Shown here piece by piece: positions 35,062-45,670 of a stretch of DNA of 64,000 nucleotides; positions within the stretch are counted from its first letter, which is position 1, and every line of letters starts with the position of its first letter. The stretch lies in the NCBI RefSeq assembly GCF_009697225.1, contig NZ_WIND01000011.1, forward strand, positions 60,218-124,217, read 5' to 3'. Below the pieces are notes generated by a model. It made no database searches. It worked only from the letters and a program-made list of their open reading frames with translations, and was not told the DNA's origin. Position numbers and translations under genes: made by a program. Origin of the DNA: Halovulum marinum (GTDB lineage Bacteria > Pseudomonadota > Alphaproteobacteria > Rhodobacterales > Rhodobacteraceae).

Positions 35062-35088
35062 GCTTGGTGCTTTTGCTACATAAGGCCG
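35062..35088. repeat. Right terminal inverted repeat
   Basis: The complement of this 27-bp sequence starts CGGCCTTATGTAGCAAA and matches the left end at 25 of 27 positions (differences at the 4th and 18th bases). Confidence 0.92.
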
Positions 35089-35096
35089 CAGATCTG
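35089..35096. repeat. Target-site duplication, right copy
   Basis: CAGATCTG, identical to 31800-31807, directly outside the right inverted repeat. Confidence 0.92.
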
Positions 35097-35234
35097 GTGC
35101 AGCAACACCGTCGGCCCGCCCTTGCCGCCCTTCAGCTTCGGCACCAGGTGATGCACGCTTTGTTTCGCGTGCGGCGGGATCGGCCGGCCGCACAGCGCGC
35201 AGATCGGATCGTCCTGCTGCTGGTCATCCGTCAT
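35089..35234 (-). pseudogene. HNH endonuclease gene, 5' part, split by the transposon
   Basis: From ATG 35234 the minus strand encodes 49 residues. They include the zinc pair ICALCG, the first His pair and start of the HNH core (KQSVHHLVPKLKGGKGG), and VLLHQIC, where the frame enters the transposon and stops after CGLM. HNH proteins of this size are nicking or restriction-type nucleases or domesticated remnants; the role here is unknown. The 3' part is at 31625-31807. Confidence 0.88.
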
Positions 35235-35254
35235 CGCTCTGTTATACGCGCGCC

Positions 35255-36424
35255 ATGGGCGAGCGGATCAAGACCGATGTCTGCGTGATCGGCGGCGGGC
35301 CGGCGGGGCTGATGGCCGCCGAGGCCGCCGCCGGGCAGGGTGCGCGCGTGCTGCTGGCCGAGCAGAAGCCGACGCTGGGCCGCAAGTTCCTGATGGCCGG
35401 GAAATCCGGGCTGAACCTGACCATGGACGAGCCGGACCCCGCGTTCCGCGCCCGCGTCAGCGCCGGCATGGCGCTGGACCGGGCGCTGGCCGATTTCGGC
35501 CCGGCGCAGGTGCAGCAGTGGGCGCGCGGCCTGGGGCAGGCGGTGTTCACCGGATCGTCGGGGCGGGTGTTTCCTTCGGCGATGAAGGCCTCGCCGCTGC
35601 TGCGCGCCTGGATCGCCCGGCTGGAAGGCGCGGGCGTCGATCTGCGCACCCGCTGGCGCTGGACCGGGGGCCGGGCCTTCGACACGCCCGGAGGCGTTCG
35701 GGAGGTGGCGGCAGGCGCCGTCGTTCTGGCGCTGGGCGGCGCAAGCTGGGCGCGGCTGGGCAGCGACGGGCGCTGGGCCGGGCTGCTGCCGGGCGTGCCG
35801 CTCAGCCCGTTCGGCCCGTCGAACGTCGGCTTCGCGGTCGACTGGTCGCCGCACATGGCCCGGCATTTCGGTTCGCCGGTGAAACCCGTCACGCTGACGG
35901 CGGGCGATGCGTCGGTGACCGGAGAGTTCGTCGTCTCGGCCCGCGGCATCGAGGGCAGCGCGGTCTATGCCGTCGCGCAGCCGCTGCTGGCCTCGGGCAG
36001 GCTGTTGCTGGACCTGATGCCGGGGCAGGGCGCGGCGCAACTGGCCGAACGCCTGTCCCGCAGGCGCGGCAAGGCCAGCCTGGCGAACCACCTGCGCCGC
36101 GCGATCCGGCTGCAGGGGGTGAAGGCCGCGCTGCTGCGCGAGTCGGGGCCGCTGCCCGACGCCCCCGCGGCGCTGGCCGCGCGCATCAAGGCGGTGCCGC
36201 TGGCGGTCAGCGGTCCGCGGCCGCTGGACGAGGCGATCTCGACCACCGGCGGCGTGCCGCTGTCCGAACTGACCGAGGATCTGATGCTGCGCGCCCGTCC
36301 CGGTACCTTCTGCGCCGGCGAGATGATCAACTGGGACGCGCCCACCGGCGGCTACCTGATCACCACCTGCCTGGCCACCGGGCGGGTGGCCGGTCTCGCC
36401 GCCGCACGCGCGGCCTTGCCCTGA
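35255..36424 (+). CDS. FAD-dependent oxidoreductase, HI0933/BaiN-like (TIGR03862 type)
   Basis: The 389-aa flavoprotein has VCVIGGGPAGLMAAEAAA as its FAD Rossmann loop, GRKFLMAGKSGLNLT (HI0933-family signature), GAVVLALGGASWARLGSDG, and the C-terminal GTFCAGEMINWDAPTGGYLITTC, where FAD is closed. The HI0933 family includes proteins of unknown function and the bile-acid-related BaiN. The substrate is unknown. It begins 20 bp from the HNH 5' end, divergent from it, and was probably little affected by the insertion. Confidence 0.88.
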   Translation: MGERIKTDVCVIGGGPAGLMAAEAAAGQGARVLLAEQKPTLGRKFLMAGKSGLNLTMDEPDPAFRARVSAGMALDRALADFGPAQVQQWARGLGQAVFTGSSGRVFPSAMKASPLLRAWIARLEGAGVDLRTRWRWTGGRAFDTPGGVREVAAGAVVLALGGASWARLGSDGRWAGLLPGVPLSPFGPSNVGFAVDWSPHMARHFGSPVKPVTLTAGDASVTGEFVVSARGIEGSAVYAVAQPLLASGRLLLDLMPGQGAAQLAERLSRRRGKASLANHLRRAIRLQGVKAALLRESGPLPDAPAALAARIKAVPLAVSGPRPLDEAISTTGGVPLSELTEDLMLRARPGTFCAGEMINWDAPTGGYLITTCLATGRVAGLAAARAALP

Positions 36425-36473
36425 CTGGGGGCCCGCGTAAGGTGGGCGAAAACACCGGGAGGGATCGCCGATC

Positions 36474-38729
36474 ATGGCAAGCCGCAAGTACACGCGCGAC
36501 GAGGCGCTGAGCTACCACCTCGAACCCACGCCCGGAAAGCTCGAGGTGCGCGCCTCGGTGCCGATGGTTACCCAGCGCGACCTCAGCCTGGCCTATTCGC
36601 CCGGCGTCGCCGTCCCAGTCGAGGAGATCGCCCGCGATCCCGGCCTGGCCTACGACTACACCTCGAAGGGCAACATGGTCGCCGTGATCTCGAACGGCTC
36701 GGCGATCCTGGGGCTGGGGAACCTGGGCGCGCTGGCCTCGAAGCCGGTGATGGAGGGCAAGGCCGTCCTGTTCAAGCGTTTCGCCGACGTCAACGCGGTG
36801 GACATCGAACTGGACACCGAGGACGCGGACCAGATCATCCAGGCCGTGCGGCTGATGGGACCCAGTTTCGGCGGCATCAACCTCGAGGACATCAAGGCGC
36901 CGGAATGCTTCATCATCGAGCAGACGCTCAAGGAGCAGATGGACATCCCCGTCTTTCACGACGACCAGCACGGCACCGCGGTGATCTGCGCGGCCGGGCT
37001 GATCAACGCGCTGCGGATCTCGGGCAAGAAGATCGAGGACTGCCGGATCGTGCTGAACGGTGCCGGCGCCGCCGGGATCGCCTGTCTCGAACTGCTGAAG
37101 TCGATGGGCGCGCGGCACGAGAACTGCATCATGTGCGACACCAAGGGCGTGATCTGGCAGGGCCGCACCGAGGGCATGAACCAGTGGAAGTCGGCGCACG
37201 CGGTCAAGACCGGGCTGCGCACGCTGGCCGAGGCGATGGAGGGGGCGGACGTGTTCCTGGGCGTCTCGGCCAAGGGCGCGGTGACGCCCGCGATGGTCGC
37301 GTCGATGGGCCCGAACCCGGTGATCTTCGCGATGGCCAACCCCGACCCGGAAATCACCCCCGAAGAGGCGCGCGAGGTCCGCGACGACGTGATCGTCGCG
37401 ACCGGCCGGTCGGACTATCCGAACCAGGTGAACAACGTGCTGGGCTTTCCGTACCTGTTCCGCGGCGCGCTGGACGTGCATGCCCGCGCGATCAACGACG
37501 AGATGAAGATCGCCTGCGCCGAGGCGCTGGCCCGGCTGGCGCGGCAGGACGTGCCCGACGAGGTGGCGATGGCCTATGGCCGCAAGCTGACCTTCGGGCC
37601 GGACTACATCATCCCGACGCCGTTCGATCCGCGGCTGATCTACACGATCCCGCCGGCGGTGGCGAAGGCCGGCATGGACACCGGCGTCGCCCGTCGCCCG
37701 ATCATCGACATGGAAGGCTACGAGCATGCGCTGAAGGCGCGGCTGGACCCGACCGCCTCGATCCTGCAGGCGCTCTATGCCCGCGCCCGGCGCGAGCAGG
37801 CCCGGATCGCCTTTGCCGAGGGCGACGACGAACGGGTGGTGCGCGCCGCGGTCGCCTTCGCCCGCGCCGGCCTGGGCACCCCGGTGGTGGTGGGACGCCC
37901 CGAGCAGGTGCGCGAGTTCCTGGCCGCCGCCGGCATGCCCGAGGCGGTCGACGAGATCGAGGTCGTCAACGCCGCCACGGTTGACGACCTGCCGGCGATG
38001 ACCGGCACGCTGTACGCGCGGCTGCAGCGCCAGGGCTTCGACCAGCGCGACTGCCACCGGCTGGCGTCGCGCGACCGGCATGTGTTCTCGTCGCTGCTGG
38101 TGCACCACGGGCTGGTCGACGGCATGGTGACCGGCGCGACGCGGAAGTCGGCGCAGGTGCTGTCGCTGGTCGGGCACGTGTTCGACGTCGACCCGGGCCA
38201 CGGCGCGGTCGGGATCACCGCCGTGCTGCTGGGCGGGCGGCTGGTGCTGATCGCCGACACCTTGGTGCACGAATGGCCCGAGGAAGAGGACCTGGCCAAC
38301 ATCGCCGAACGCTCGGCCGCCGTCGCCCGCACCCTGGGGCTGGAGCCGCGCGTCGCCTTCGCCAGCTTCTCGAACTTCGGCTATCCGGTGTCCGAGCGCG
38401 CCGAGAAAATGTCCCGCGCCAACGAGATCCTGATCGAGCGCGGCGTGGATTTCGAGCACGACGGCGAGATGACCGTGGACGTGGCGCTGAACATGGACGT
38501 GATGCGGCAATACCCGTTCTGCCGGCTGTCCGAGCCGGCAAACATCCTGGTGGTGCCGGCCCGGCATTCGGCCTCGATCAGCGTCAAGCTGCTGCAGGAA
38601 CTGGGCGGCGCCACCGTCATCGGTCCGATCCTGACCGGGATCGACAATCCGGTGAAGATCTGCGCCATCAGCTCGACCGTCAACGACATCCTGAACATGG
38701 CGGTGATGGCGGCGTGCAAGGTGGGCTGA
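36474..38729 (+). CDS. maeB: NADP-dependent malic enzyme with phosphotransacetylase-like domain
   Basis: The 751-aa protein has an N-terminal malic enzyme (VPMVTQRDLSLAYSPGVA; YTSKGNMVAVISNGSAILGLG; HDDQHGTAVICAAGLINAL; NGAGAAGIACLELL). A C-terminal phosphate acetyltransferase-like domain begins around residue 430 (RIAFAEGDDERVVRAAVAFA; NILVVPARHSASISVKLLQ) and is regulatory rather than catalytic in this family. It decarboxylates malate to pyruvate and makes NADPH. Length matches the long MaeB form of alphaproteobacteria. A GGAGGG motif precedes the ATG. Confidence 0.95.
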   Translation: MASRKYTRDEALSYHLEPTPGKLEVRASVPMVTQRDLSLAYSPGVAVPVEEIARDPGLAYDYTSKGNMVAVISNGSAILGLGNLGALASKPVMEGKAVLFKRFADVNAVDIELDTEDADQIIQAVRLMGPSFGGINLEDIKAPECFIIEQTLKEQMDIPVFHDDQHGTAVICAAGLINALRISGKKIEDCRIVLNGAGAAGIACLELLKSMGARHENCIMCDTKGVIWQGRTEGMNQWKSAHAVKTGLRTLAEAMEGADVFLGVSAKGAVTPAMVASMGPNPVIFAMANPDPEITPEEAREVRDDVIVATGRSDYPNQVNNVLGFPYLFRGALDVHARAINDEMKIACAEALARLARQDVPDEVAMAYGRKLTFGPDYIIPTPFDPRLIYTIPPAVAKAGMDTGVARRPIIDMEGYEHALKARLDPTASILQALYARARREQARIAFAEGDDERVVRAAVAFARAGLGTPVVVGRPEQVREFLAAAGMPEAVDEIEVVNAATVDDLPAMTGTLYARLQRQGFDQRDCHRLASRDRHVFSSLLVHHGLVDGMVTGATRKSAQVLSLVGHVFDVDPGHGAVGITAVLLGGRLVLIADTLVHEWPEEEDLANIAERSAAVARTLGLEPRVAFASFSNFGYPVSERAEKMSRANEILIERGVDFEHDGEMTVDVALNMDVMRQYPFCRLSEPANILVVPARHSASISVKLLQELGGATVIGPILTGIDNPVKICAISSTVNDILNMAVMAACKVG

Positions 38730-38733
38730 ACCG

Positions 38734-39603
38734 ATGGCATACCGCCTGAAGCGCAAGGAGTCGGCGCAGAAGGCGCTGCGCCGGATCGCGGCCGAGCAGC
38801 TCTGCAAGGGGCTGGACGAGCTGCGCGACGACGCGCTCGGCCGCGATGCGGCGGTGCACCAGGTGCGCAAGCGCTGCAAGAAGCTGCGCGGCCTGTTCCG
38901 GCTGATGCGCGGCGCGATGGACCCGGACGACTTCGACCGCGAGAACGCGCACTACCGCGACACCGCCAGGCTGGTCGCGGGCCTGCGCGAGGCGGCGGTG
39001 GCGATGAAGACCCTGGACGCGCTCGAGCCGGCCGCGGACCCGGACCAGCGGGTCGCGCTGCTGCGCGCCCGCGAGGCGCTGCCGCAGCCCGACGACACCG
39101 GCGGCGACGACGCGCAGGCGCAGCTGGACGCCTTCGCCGCCGCGCTCGAGGCCGGCCGCGCCCGGCTGGGCGGCATCTCGCTGTCGGCCCGGCGCTTCGA
39201 CGCGGTGGCGCCGGGGCTGCGCCGGACCTACGCCCGTGGCCGGAAGGAAATGCGCGCCGCCCGCGACAGCCGCGCGGTCGGCGACCTGCACGACTGGCGC
39301 AAGCGGGTGAAGTACCACTGGTACCACGTCCGGCTGTTGCAGAACCTCTGGCCCGAGCCGATGCACGCGCGCCGCCGCGAGATGTCGCGGCTGTCGGACC
39401 TTCTGGGCGACGATCACGACCTTGCCGATCTGGACGCCGCGCTGCCGGACGACACCGGGCTGGACCCGCTGCGCGGGCTGATCGCCGGCCGCCGCCGCAG
39501 CCTGCAGGACGCCGCCTTCACCCTGGGCGCGCGGGTGTACGCCGAGACGCCGAAGGCGCATGTGGCGCGGATGCAGGGCTACTGGCAGGCCTGGCGCGGC
39601 TGA
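38734..39603 (+). CDS. CHAD-domain protein
   Basis: The 289-aa all-helical protein has conserved basic and His residues (VHQVRKRCKKLRGLFRLMRG near residue 48; LHDWRKRVKYHWYHVRLL near residue 188), the marks of CHAD domains. These bind polyphosphate through a Lys/Arg/His tunnel. No CYTH triphosphatase domain is fused, so it is a stand-alone form. It starts 4 bp after maeB and is probably co-transcribed. The terminator follows at 39655. Confidence 0.9.
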   Translation: MAYRLKRKESAQKALRRIAAEQLCKGLDELRDDALGRDAAVHQVRKRCKKLRGLFRLMRGAMDPDDFDRENAHYRDTARLVAGLREAAVAMKTLDALEPAADPDQRVALLRAREALPQPDDTGGDDAQAQLDAFAAALEAGRARLGGISLSARRFDAVAPGLRRTYARGRKEMRAARDSRAVGDLHDWRKRVKYHWYHVRLLQNLWPEPMHARRREMSRLSDLLGDDHDLADLDAALPDDTGLDPLRGLIAGRRRSLQDAAFTLGARVYAETPKAHVARMQGYWQAWRG

Positions 39604-39654
39604 AACCGGCGGCCGGTGAGGGCCGCGACCGGGCCGCAACCGGGCCCTGGCCAG

Positions 39655-39690
39655 AAAAAAACCGCCGGCGGGGGGACCTGCCGGCGGTTT
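39655..39690. terminator. Bidirectional terminator between the CHAD gene and dnaJ
   Basis: A stem ACCGCCGGC/GCCGGCGGT (39661-39669 with 39680-39688) is flanked by an A-run on the left and TTT on the right, so it can act on both convergent transcripts. Confidence 0.85.
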
Positions 39691-39714
39691 GCTTTGCTCT
39701 CGGGCCGGGGCGCG

Positions 39715-40872
39715 TCAGGCGCCCTTCATGCCTTCCCAGAAATTGCGGACCTTGGAAAAGAAGTCCTGGCTCTCGGGGCTGTTGTTCTTGCCGCCGGCCT
39801 CGAACTCCTTCAGCAGGTCCTTCTGCTTCGGCGTCAGGTTCACCGGCGTCTCGACCGCCAGCTCGATGTAAAGGTCGCCGAACCCGGTGCCGCGCAGCAT
39901 CGGCATGCCCTTGGCGCGCAGCCGCAGCTGCTTGCCGGACTGCACGCCTGCGGGCACCTTGACCCGGCTGCGGCCGCCGTCGATGTTCGGCGCCTCCAGC
40001 TCGCCGCCCAGCGCGGCGGTGGTCATCGACACCGGGATCCGGCAGAACAGATTCGCCCCGTCCCGCTCGAAGATCGGGTGATCCTCGACCTCGATGAAGA
40101 TGTAGAGGTCCCCGGACGGCCCGCCGCGCAGCCCGGCCTCGCCCTCGCCGGCCAGCCGGATGCGGGTGCCGGTCTCCACCCCCGGGGGGATGTTGACCGA
40201 CAGCGAGCGGTCCTTCTCGACCCGGCCGGCGCCGCCGCAGGCGACGCACGGATCCTTGATGATCTGGCCCTTGCCGGCGCAGGTCGGGCAGGTGCGCTCG
40301 ACGGTGAAGAAGCCCTGCTGCGCGCGCACCTTGCCCATCCCCGAACAGGTCGGGCAGGTGGCGGGCTCGGACCCGCCCTCGGCGCCGGTGCCCGCGCACA
40401 CGTCGCAGGCGATCGAGGTCGGCACGCTCAGCCGGGTCTGCTTGCCGCGATAGGCGTCCTGCAGGCTGATCTTCAGGTTGTAGCGCAGGTCCGCGCCGCG
40501 CCGCGCGCGCTGGCCGCCGCCCGGACGCCCGCCGCCGCTGGCGAAGTTGCCGAACAGATCGTCGAACACGTCCGAGAAGGCGCTGGCGAAATCCGCCCCG
40601 CCGGGGTGGAAGCCGCCGCCGGCGCCGCGCGGCCCGTTCGAGCCGTTCTCGAACGCGGCATGACCGAACCGGTCGTAGGCCGCCTTCTTCTCGGCGTCCT
40701 TCAGCACGTCGTAGGCCTCGTTGACCTCCTTGAACTGCGCCTCGGCGTTCGGGTTGTCCGAATTGCGGTCGGGGTGAAGCTCCTTCGCCTTGCGGCGATA
40801 GGCCTTCTTCAGCTCGTCCGCGTCCGCATTCCGGCCGACGCCCAGGATGTCGTAGTAATCAGGCTTCGCCAT
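39715..40872 (-). CDS. dnaJ: Chaperone DnaJ
   Basis: The 385-aa type I J-protein has an N-terminal J domain with HPD at residues 33-35, a Gly-rich region ([14 protein letters not shown]), four CxxCxGxG zinc repeats (for example [12 protein letters not shown] and [11 protein letters not shown]) and C-terminal substrate-binding barrels. It delivers clients to DnaK and stimulates its ATPase. It lies 64 bp after dnaK in the usual operon. Confidence 0.96.
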   Translation of the reverse strand: MAKPDYYDILGVGRNADADELKKAYRRKAKELHPDRNSDNPNAEAQFKEVNEAYDVLKDAEKKAAYDRFGHAAFENGSNGPRGAGGGFHPGGADFASAFSDVFDDLFGNFASGGGRPGGGQRARRGADLRYNLKISLQDAYRGKQTRLSVPTSIACDVCAGTGAEGGSEPATCPTCSGMGKVRAQQGFFTVERTCPTCAGKGQIIKDPCVACGGAGRVEKDRSLSVNIPPGVETGTRIRLAGEGEAGLRGGPSGDLYIFIEVEDHPIFERDGANLFCRIPVSMTTAALGGELEAPNIDGGRSRVKVPAGVQSGKQLRLRAKGMPMLRGTGFGDLYIELAVETPVNLTPKQKDLLKEFEAGGKNNSPESQDFFSKVRNFWEGMKGA

Positions 40873-40936
40873 TCAGCTGCTCCGTGAACGGAAAACCGGC
40901 CCGCCTCGCGGGCGGGCCGGCGCTCCGGATTCAAGC

Positions 40937-42859
<1,923 letters not shown>

Positions 42860-42929
42860 GACTTTCCTCTTCCGGCGATTGCGAGGCCGGATCCGCGGTG
42901 CGGCCCCCGGACCTCATCCCTGATGTTTT

Positions 42930-42959
42930 CAGGGGTTTGCCACGGTGGCGACACCCCTG
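42930..42959 (-). promoter_or_regulatory. Hairpin in the dnaK leader
   Basis: On the minus strand, CAGGGG...CCCCTG arms enclose a second stem GCCAC/GTGGC with a tiny loop, 70 bases before the dnaK start codon. It would lie in the mRNA leader if transcription starts at the promoter given next. Confidence 0.5.
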
Positions 42960-42971
42960 ATCCGGTCCGGT

Positions 42972-42999
42972 ATATAGGGACCGCCGTTCGGCCCTGCAA
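42972..42999 (-). promoter_or_regulatory. Sigma-32-like promoter of dnaK
   Basis: Read on the minus strand, TTGCAG (42994-42999) and CCCTATAT (42972-42979) are separated by 14 bp. This resembles the CTTGAA/CCCCATNT heat-shock promoter. It gives a leader of about 100 nt. Confidence 0.55.
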
Positions 43000-43096
43000 C
43001 AGCGGCCGCCGCGCGCCGGGGGCACTTTTTTCACGGGAATGTGACGCGCGGCGGCGACGGGCTAGACTGTCCGGGACGTAGCGGGCGGGAGCATGC

Positions 43097-43732
43097 ATGG
43101 CCGGAAGCGACATCGCGGGCGAACCGATCGCGCTGCCCGGCGGGCTGGCGGGGGTGGTGCTGCACCGCGGACTGCTCGACCGCACGGCGCAGGCGGCGCT
43201 GGTCGAGGAGTTGCGGCAGGTTGTGGCGCGGGCGCCGCTGTTCGCGCCGCTGACGCCCTGGGGCAAGCCGATGAAGGTGCGCATGACCTCGGCCGGGCGG
43301 TTCGGCTGGTACACCGACCGCAAGGGATACCGCTATATCGACGCTCACCCGTCGGGCGCGCCGTGGCCGCCGATACCCCAGGGCGCACGGGCGGTGTGGA
43401 GGCGGGTCGCGCCGGACGCCCGCGCGCCGGAATGCTGCCTCGTCAACCGCTACGGCGAGGCGGCGCGAATGGGCCTGCACCAGGACCGGGACGAAGCCGA
43501 CTTCTCGCAGCCGGTGGTGTCGATCTCGCTGGGCGATCCGGCGACGTTCCGCATCGGCGGGCTGCAGCGCGGCGGTCCGACCACTTCGGTCCGGCTCGAG
43601 TCCGGCGACGTGCTGGTGATCGGCGGCGCGGCGCGGCTGGTGCACCACGGCATCGACCGGATCTTCTTCGGACGTTCGGATCTGCTGACCGATGGCGGGC
43701 GCATCAATCTCACGCTGCGCGTGGTGACCTGA
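43097..43732 (+). CDS. alkB: DNA dealkylating dioxygenase AlkB
   Basis: The 211-aa Fe(II)/2-oxoglutarate dioxygenase removes methyl groups from 1-meA and 3-meC. Iron ligands are H128 and D130 (GLHQDRDE) and H184 (RLVHHGIDR); the 2-oxoglutarate-binding arginines are in RINLTLR (R202 and R208). NRYGEAARMG matches the N-Y-(Y)-G nucleotide lid. The gene is divergent from dnaK. No Ada site is obvious upstream. The 248 bp that follow, before the LysE gene, hold no gene I can support. Confidence 0.94.
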   Translation: MAGSDIAGEPIALPGGLAGVVLHRGLLDRTAQAALVEELRQVVARAPLFAPLTPWGKPMKVRMTSAGRFGWYTDRKGYRYIDAHPSGAPWPPIPQGARAVWRRVAPDARAPECCLVNRYGEAARMGLHQDRDEADFSQPVVSISLGDPATFRIGGLQRGGPTTSVRLESGDVLVIGGAARLVHHGIDRIFFGRSDLLTDGGRINLTLRVVT

Positions 43733-43980
43733 GCCGGTCGGCGCGCCGGTGCAGGGCGCGGCTGATGGTGACGACGATGGCGCAGGCGATCAGGCCCGGC
43801 AACCGCTCCGGCAGCCCGTCGATCGCGGCCGAAACCAGCAGGAACACAGGCGCCAGAACCGCCCGGCCAGACGAGGATCAGAAGCAGTTAGGGCCGCTTG
43901 CGGTCGGGCCGGGCGCATCTTCCGTGAGAACGCACCACGGCAACGGCCGGGGCGCACATGCGGTTCCCCGCCGCGCACGG

Positions 43981-44589
43981 TCAGCGCCGCTCCAGCGCCA
44001 GCCCCGCGGCCAGGCCCAGGAACAGGCCGCCGCTGCCCCAGCGCACCGCGCGGGCGCGGGCGAACCCCCGCCCGAGCCGCCCCGCGAAGCCGCCGACCAG
44101 CGCGTTGACCACCGCGCCGCCGGCCATCAGCACGCTGCCGAACACCAGGAACTGGCCCAGCACCGGCCCGGCCTCGGGGCGGATGAACTGCGGCACCAGC
44201 GCCAGCATGAAAATCGCCACCTTCGGATTGAACAGGCACACCAGCGCGCCCTCGCGCAGCGCCCGGCCGGCGCTGAACCGCGGCGCCGCGCCGGCCTGCG
44301 GCGCCGGCGCGCGGAACGCCTGCACGCCGATCCACGCCAGATACGCCACCCCGGCCCAGCGCACCGCCTCGAACGCCAGCGGATAGGCCTCGAGCAGCGC
44401 CGCCAGCCCCAGCCCGGCCGCCAGCGCGTGCGCCATCCCGCCGACCGCCACGCCCAGCGCCGCCGCGATCCCCGCCCGCGGGCCCGAGCGCATGCCCTGG
44501 CCGAGGCAGAACAGCATGTCCGCGCCCGGCGTCAGGTTCAGCGCCAGCGCCACTGGCACGAAGATCAGCAGGGTCTGGGCGTCGGGCAT
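43981..44589 (-). CDS. LysE/RhtB-family amino-acid exporter
   Basis: The 202-aa membrane protein has the LysE signature ALNLTPGADMLFCLGQGMRSGPRAGIAAALG near the start, six hydrophobic segments and LFNPKVAIFMLALVPQF in the middle. Family members export lysine, homoserine, threonine or similar amino acids; the substrate here is unknown. GGAGG precedes ATG 44589, which is preferred over an upstream in-frame ATG. Confidence 0.9.
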   Translation of the reverse strand: MPDAQTLLIFVPVALALNLTPGADMLFCLGQGMRSGPRAGIAAALGVAVGGMAHALAAGLGLAALLEAYPLAFEAVRWAGVAYLAWIGVQAFRAPAPQAGAAPRFSAGRALREGALVCLFNPKVAIFMLALVPQFIRPEAGPVLGQFLVFGSVLMAGGAVVNALVGGFAGRLGRGFARARAVRWGSGGLFLGLAAGLALERR

Positions 44590-44735
44590 CGGGCCTCCGG
44601 AACCTGCGGCCAGAAAGACGCCGGGCGCGGCGCGCGTCAAGCCCCCGACGCCGCCCCGCCTCCGCCGCGTCCCGTCCCTCGCAACCGGCCCGGCGTTGCG
44701 CTAGACAGGACGGCGGACAGAGACGGAAGGAACCC

Positions 44736-45590
44736 ATGCCGCATCTGCTGTGCCTCGGCTTCGGCTTCACCGCCCGCGCGCTGACCGGCGCGCTGGGGCC
44801 GGGCTGGCGCGTCACCGGCACCACCCGGCACGCCGCCGGGCTGGACGCGGTGCGCGCCGCCGGCGCCGAGCCGCTGCTCTGGCCGGGCGAAGAGCTGACG
44901 CCGGCGCTGGCGCAGGCGACGCACGTGCTGTCCTCGGTGCCGCCGCGCGACGCGGGCGATCCGGCGCAGGCGCTGATGGCCGCGCATCTCGGCCGCATGC
45001 CACGGTTGGAATGGCTCGGCCTGCTGTCTACCACCGGCGTCTACGGCGATCACGGCGGCGGCTGGGTCGACGAGGACACGCCGCTGGTGCCGGCCACCCA
45101 CCGCGGCGGGCTGCGCGCGGCGCAGAACGCCGCCTGGATGGATCTCTGGCGGCAGCACGGGCTGCCGGTGCACATCTTCCGGCTGGCCGGGATCTACGGG
45201 CCGGGCCGCTCGGCCTTCGACAAGCTGCGCGACGGCAGCGCGCGGCGGATCGTCAAGCCGGGGCAGGTGTTCAGCCGCATCCACGTCGACGACATCGTGC
45301 AGGTGCTGCGCGCCTCGTTCGCGCGGCCGCACCCGGGCCGCGCCTACAACGTCGCCGACGACGCACCCGGCCCGCCGCAGGACGTGATCGAGCACGCCGC
45401 CAGGCTGCTGGGCGTGCCGGTGCCGCCCGACCAGCCGTTCGATCAGGCCGAGCTGACGCCGATGGCGCGCAGTTTCTACGCCGACAACAAGCGGGTTCGG
45501 AACGACCGGATCAAGAACGAACTTGAAGTGCGGCTGAAGTACCCGGACTACCGCGCCGGTCTGGCGGCTGTGCTTTCCGCGCACGGATAG
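44736..45590 (+). CDS. NAD-dependent epimerase/dehydratase-like protein (YeeZ-like SDR)
   Basis: The 284-aa Rossmann-fold protein has LLCLGFGFTARAL (a G-x-G-x-x-A variant of the NAD loop), LLSTTGVYGDHGGGWVDEDTP (the extended-SDR active-site region with T-G-V-Y-G-D), FRLAGIYGPGRSAFD and FSRIHVDDIVQVL. YxxxK is not obvious, as in the YeeZ-type atypical extended SDRs. The substrate is unknown. It is divergent from the LysE gene. Confidence 0.85.
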   Translation: MPHLLCLGFGFTARALTGALGPGWRVTGTTRHAAGLDAVRAAGAEPLLWPGEELTPALAQATHVLSSVPPRDAGDPAQALMAAHLGRMPRLEWLGLLSTTGVYGDHGGGWVDEDTPLVPATHRGGLRAAQNAAWMDLWRQHGLPVHIFRLAGIYGPGRSAFDKLRDGSARRIVKPGQVFSRIHVDDIVQVLRASFARPHPGRAYNVADDAPGPPQDVIEHAARLLGVPVPPDQPFDQAELTPMARSFYADNKRVRNDRIKNELEVRLKYPDYRAGLAAVLSAHG

Positions 45591-45670
45591 CCGGCAAAAA
45601 TCCCACGGGGCTTGTCACCGCGCCGCGCCTCGTGGAAGAAAAACGCCAAAACAGGCGAGGAATACGCACG

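Larger units (their letters stand above)
31808..35088. mobile_element. IS1595-family transposon with four passenger genes
   Basis: This 3,281-bp element is bounded by 27-bp inverted repeats (31808-31834 and 35062-35088, two mismatches) and perfect 8-bp direct repeats. It carries one ISXO2-like DDE transposase and, uncommonly for an IS, four other genes plus a predicted structured RNA. Order: 282-aa protein (-), DUF6471-like (-), transposase (+), RNA (+), BECR-like protein (-), winged-helix protein (-). Base composition is mosaic: the transposase and winged-helix genes are GC-rich like the host, while the other passengers are clearly A/T-richer. The intact frame, intact ends and perfect target duplication suggest a recent, possibly active insertion. 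IS1595 relatives with passenger genes are known. Confidence 0.93.

Noticed and set aside
35089..35234. Functional short gene from ATG 35234
   Set aside because: The frame runs into the transposon end and stops within a few codons; it is the 5' part of the split HNH gene.
43733..43980. Possible 46-residue membrane peptide on the minus strand ending inside alkB
   Set aside because: Only a weak GTG start, no ribosome site, overlap with alkB, and the sequence upstream is closed by a stop; may be a gene remnant but cannot be supported.
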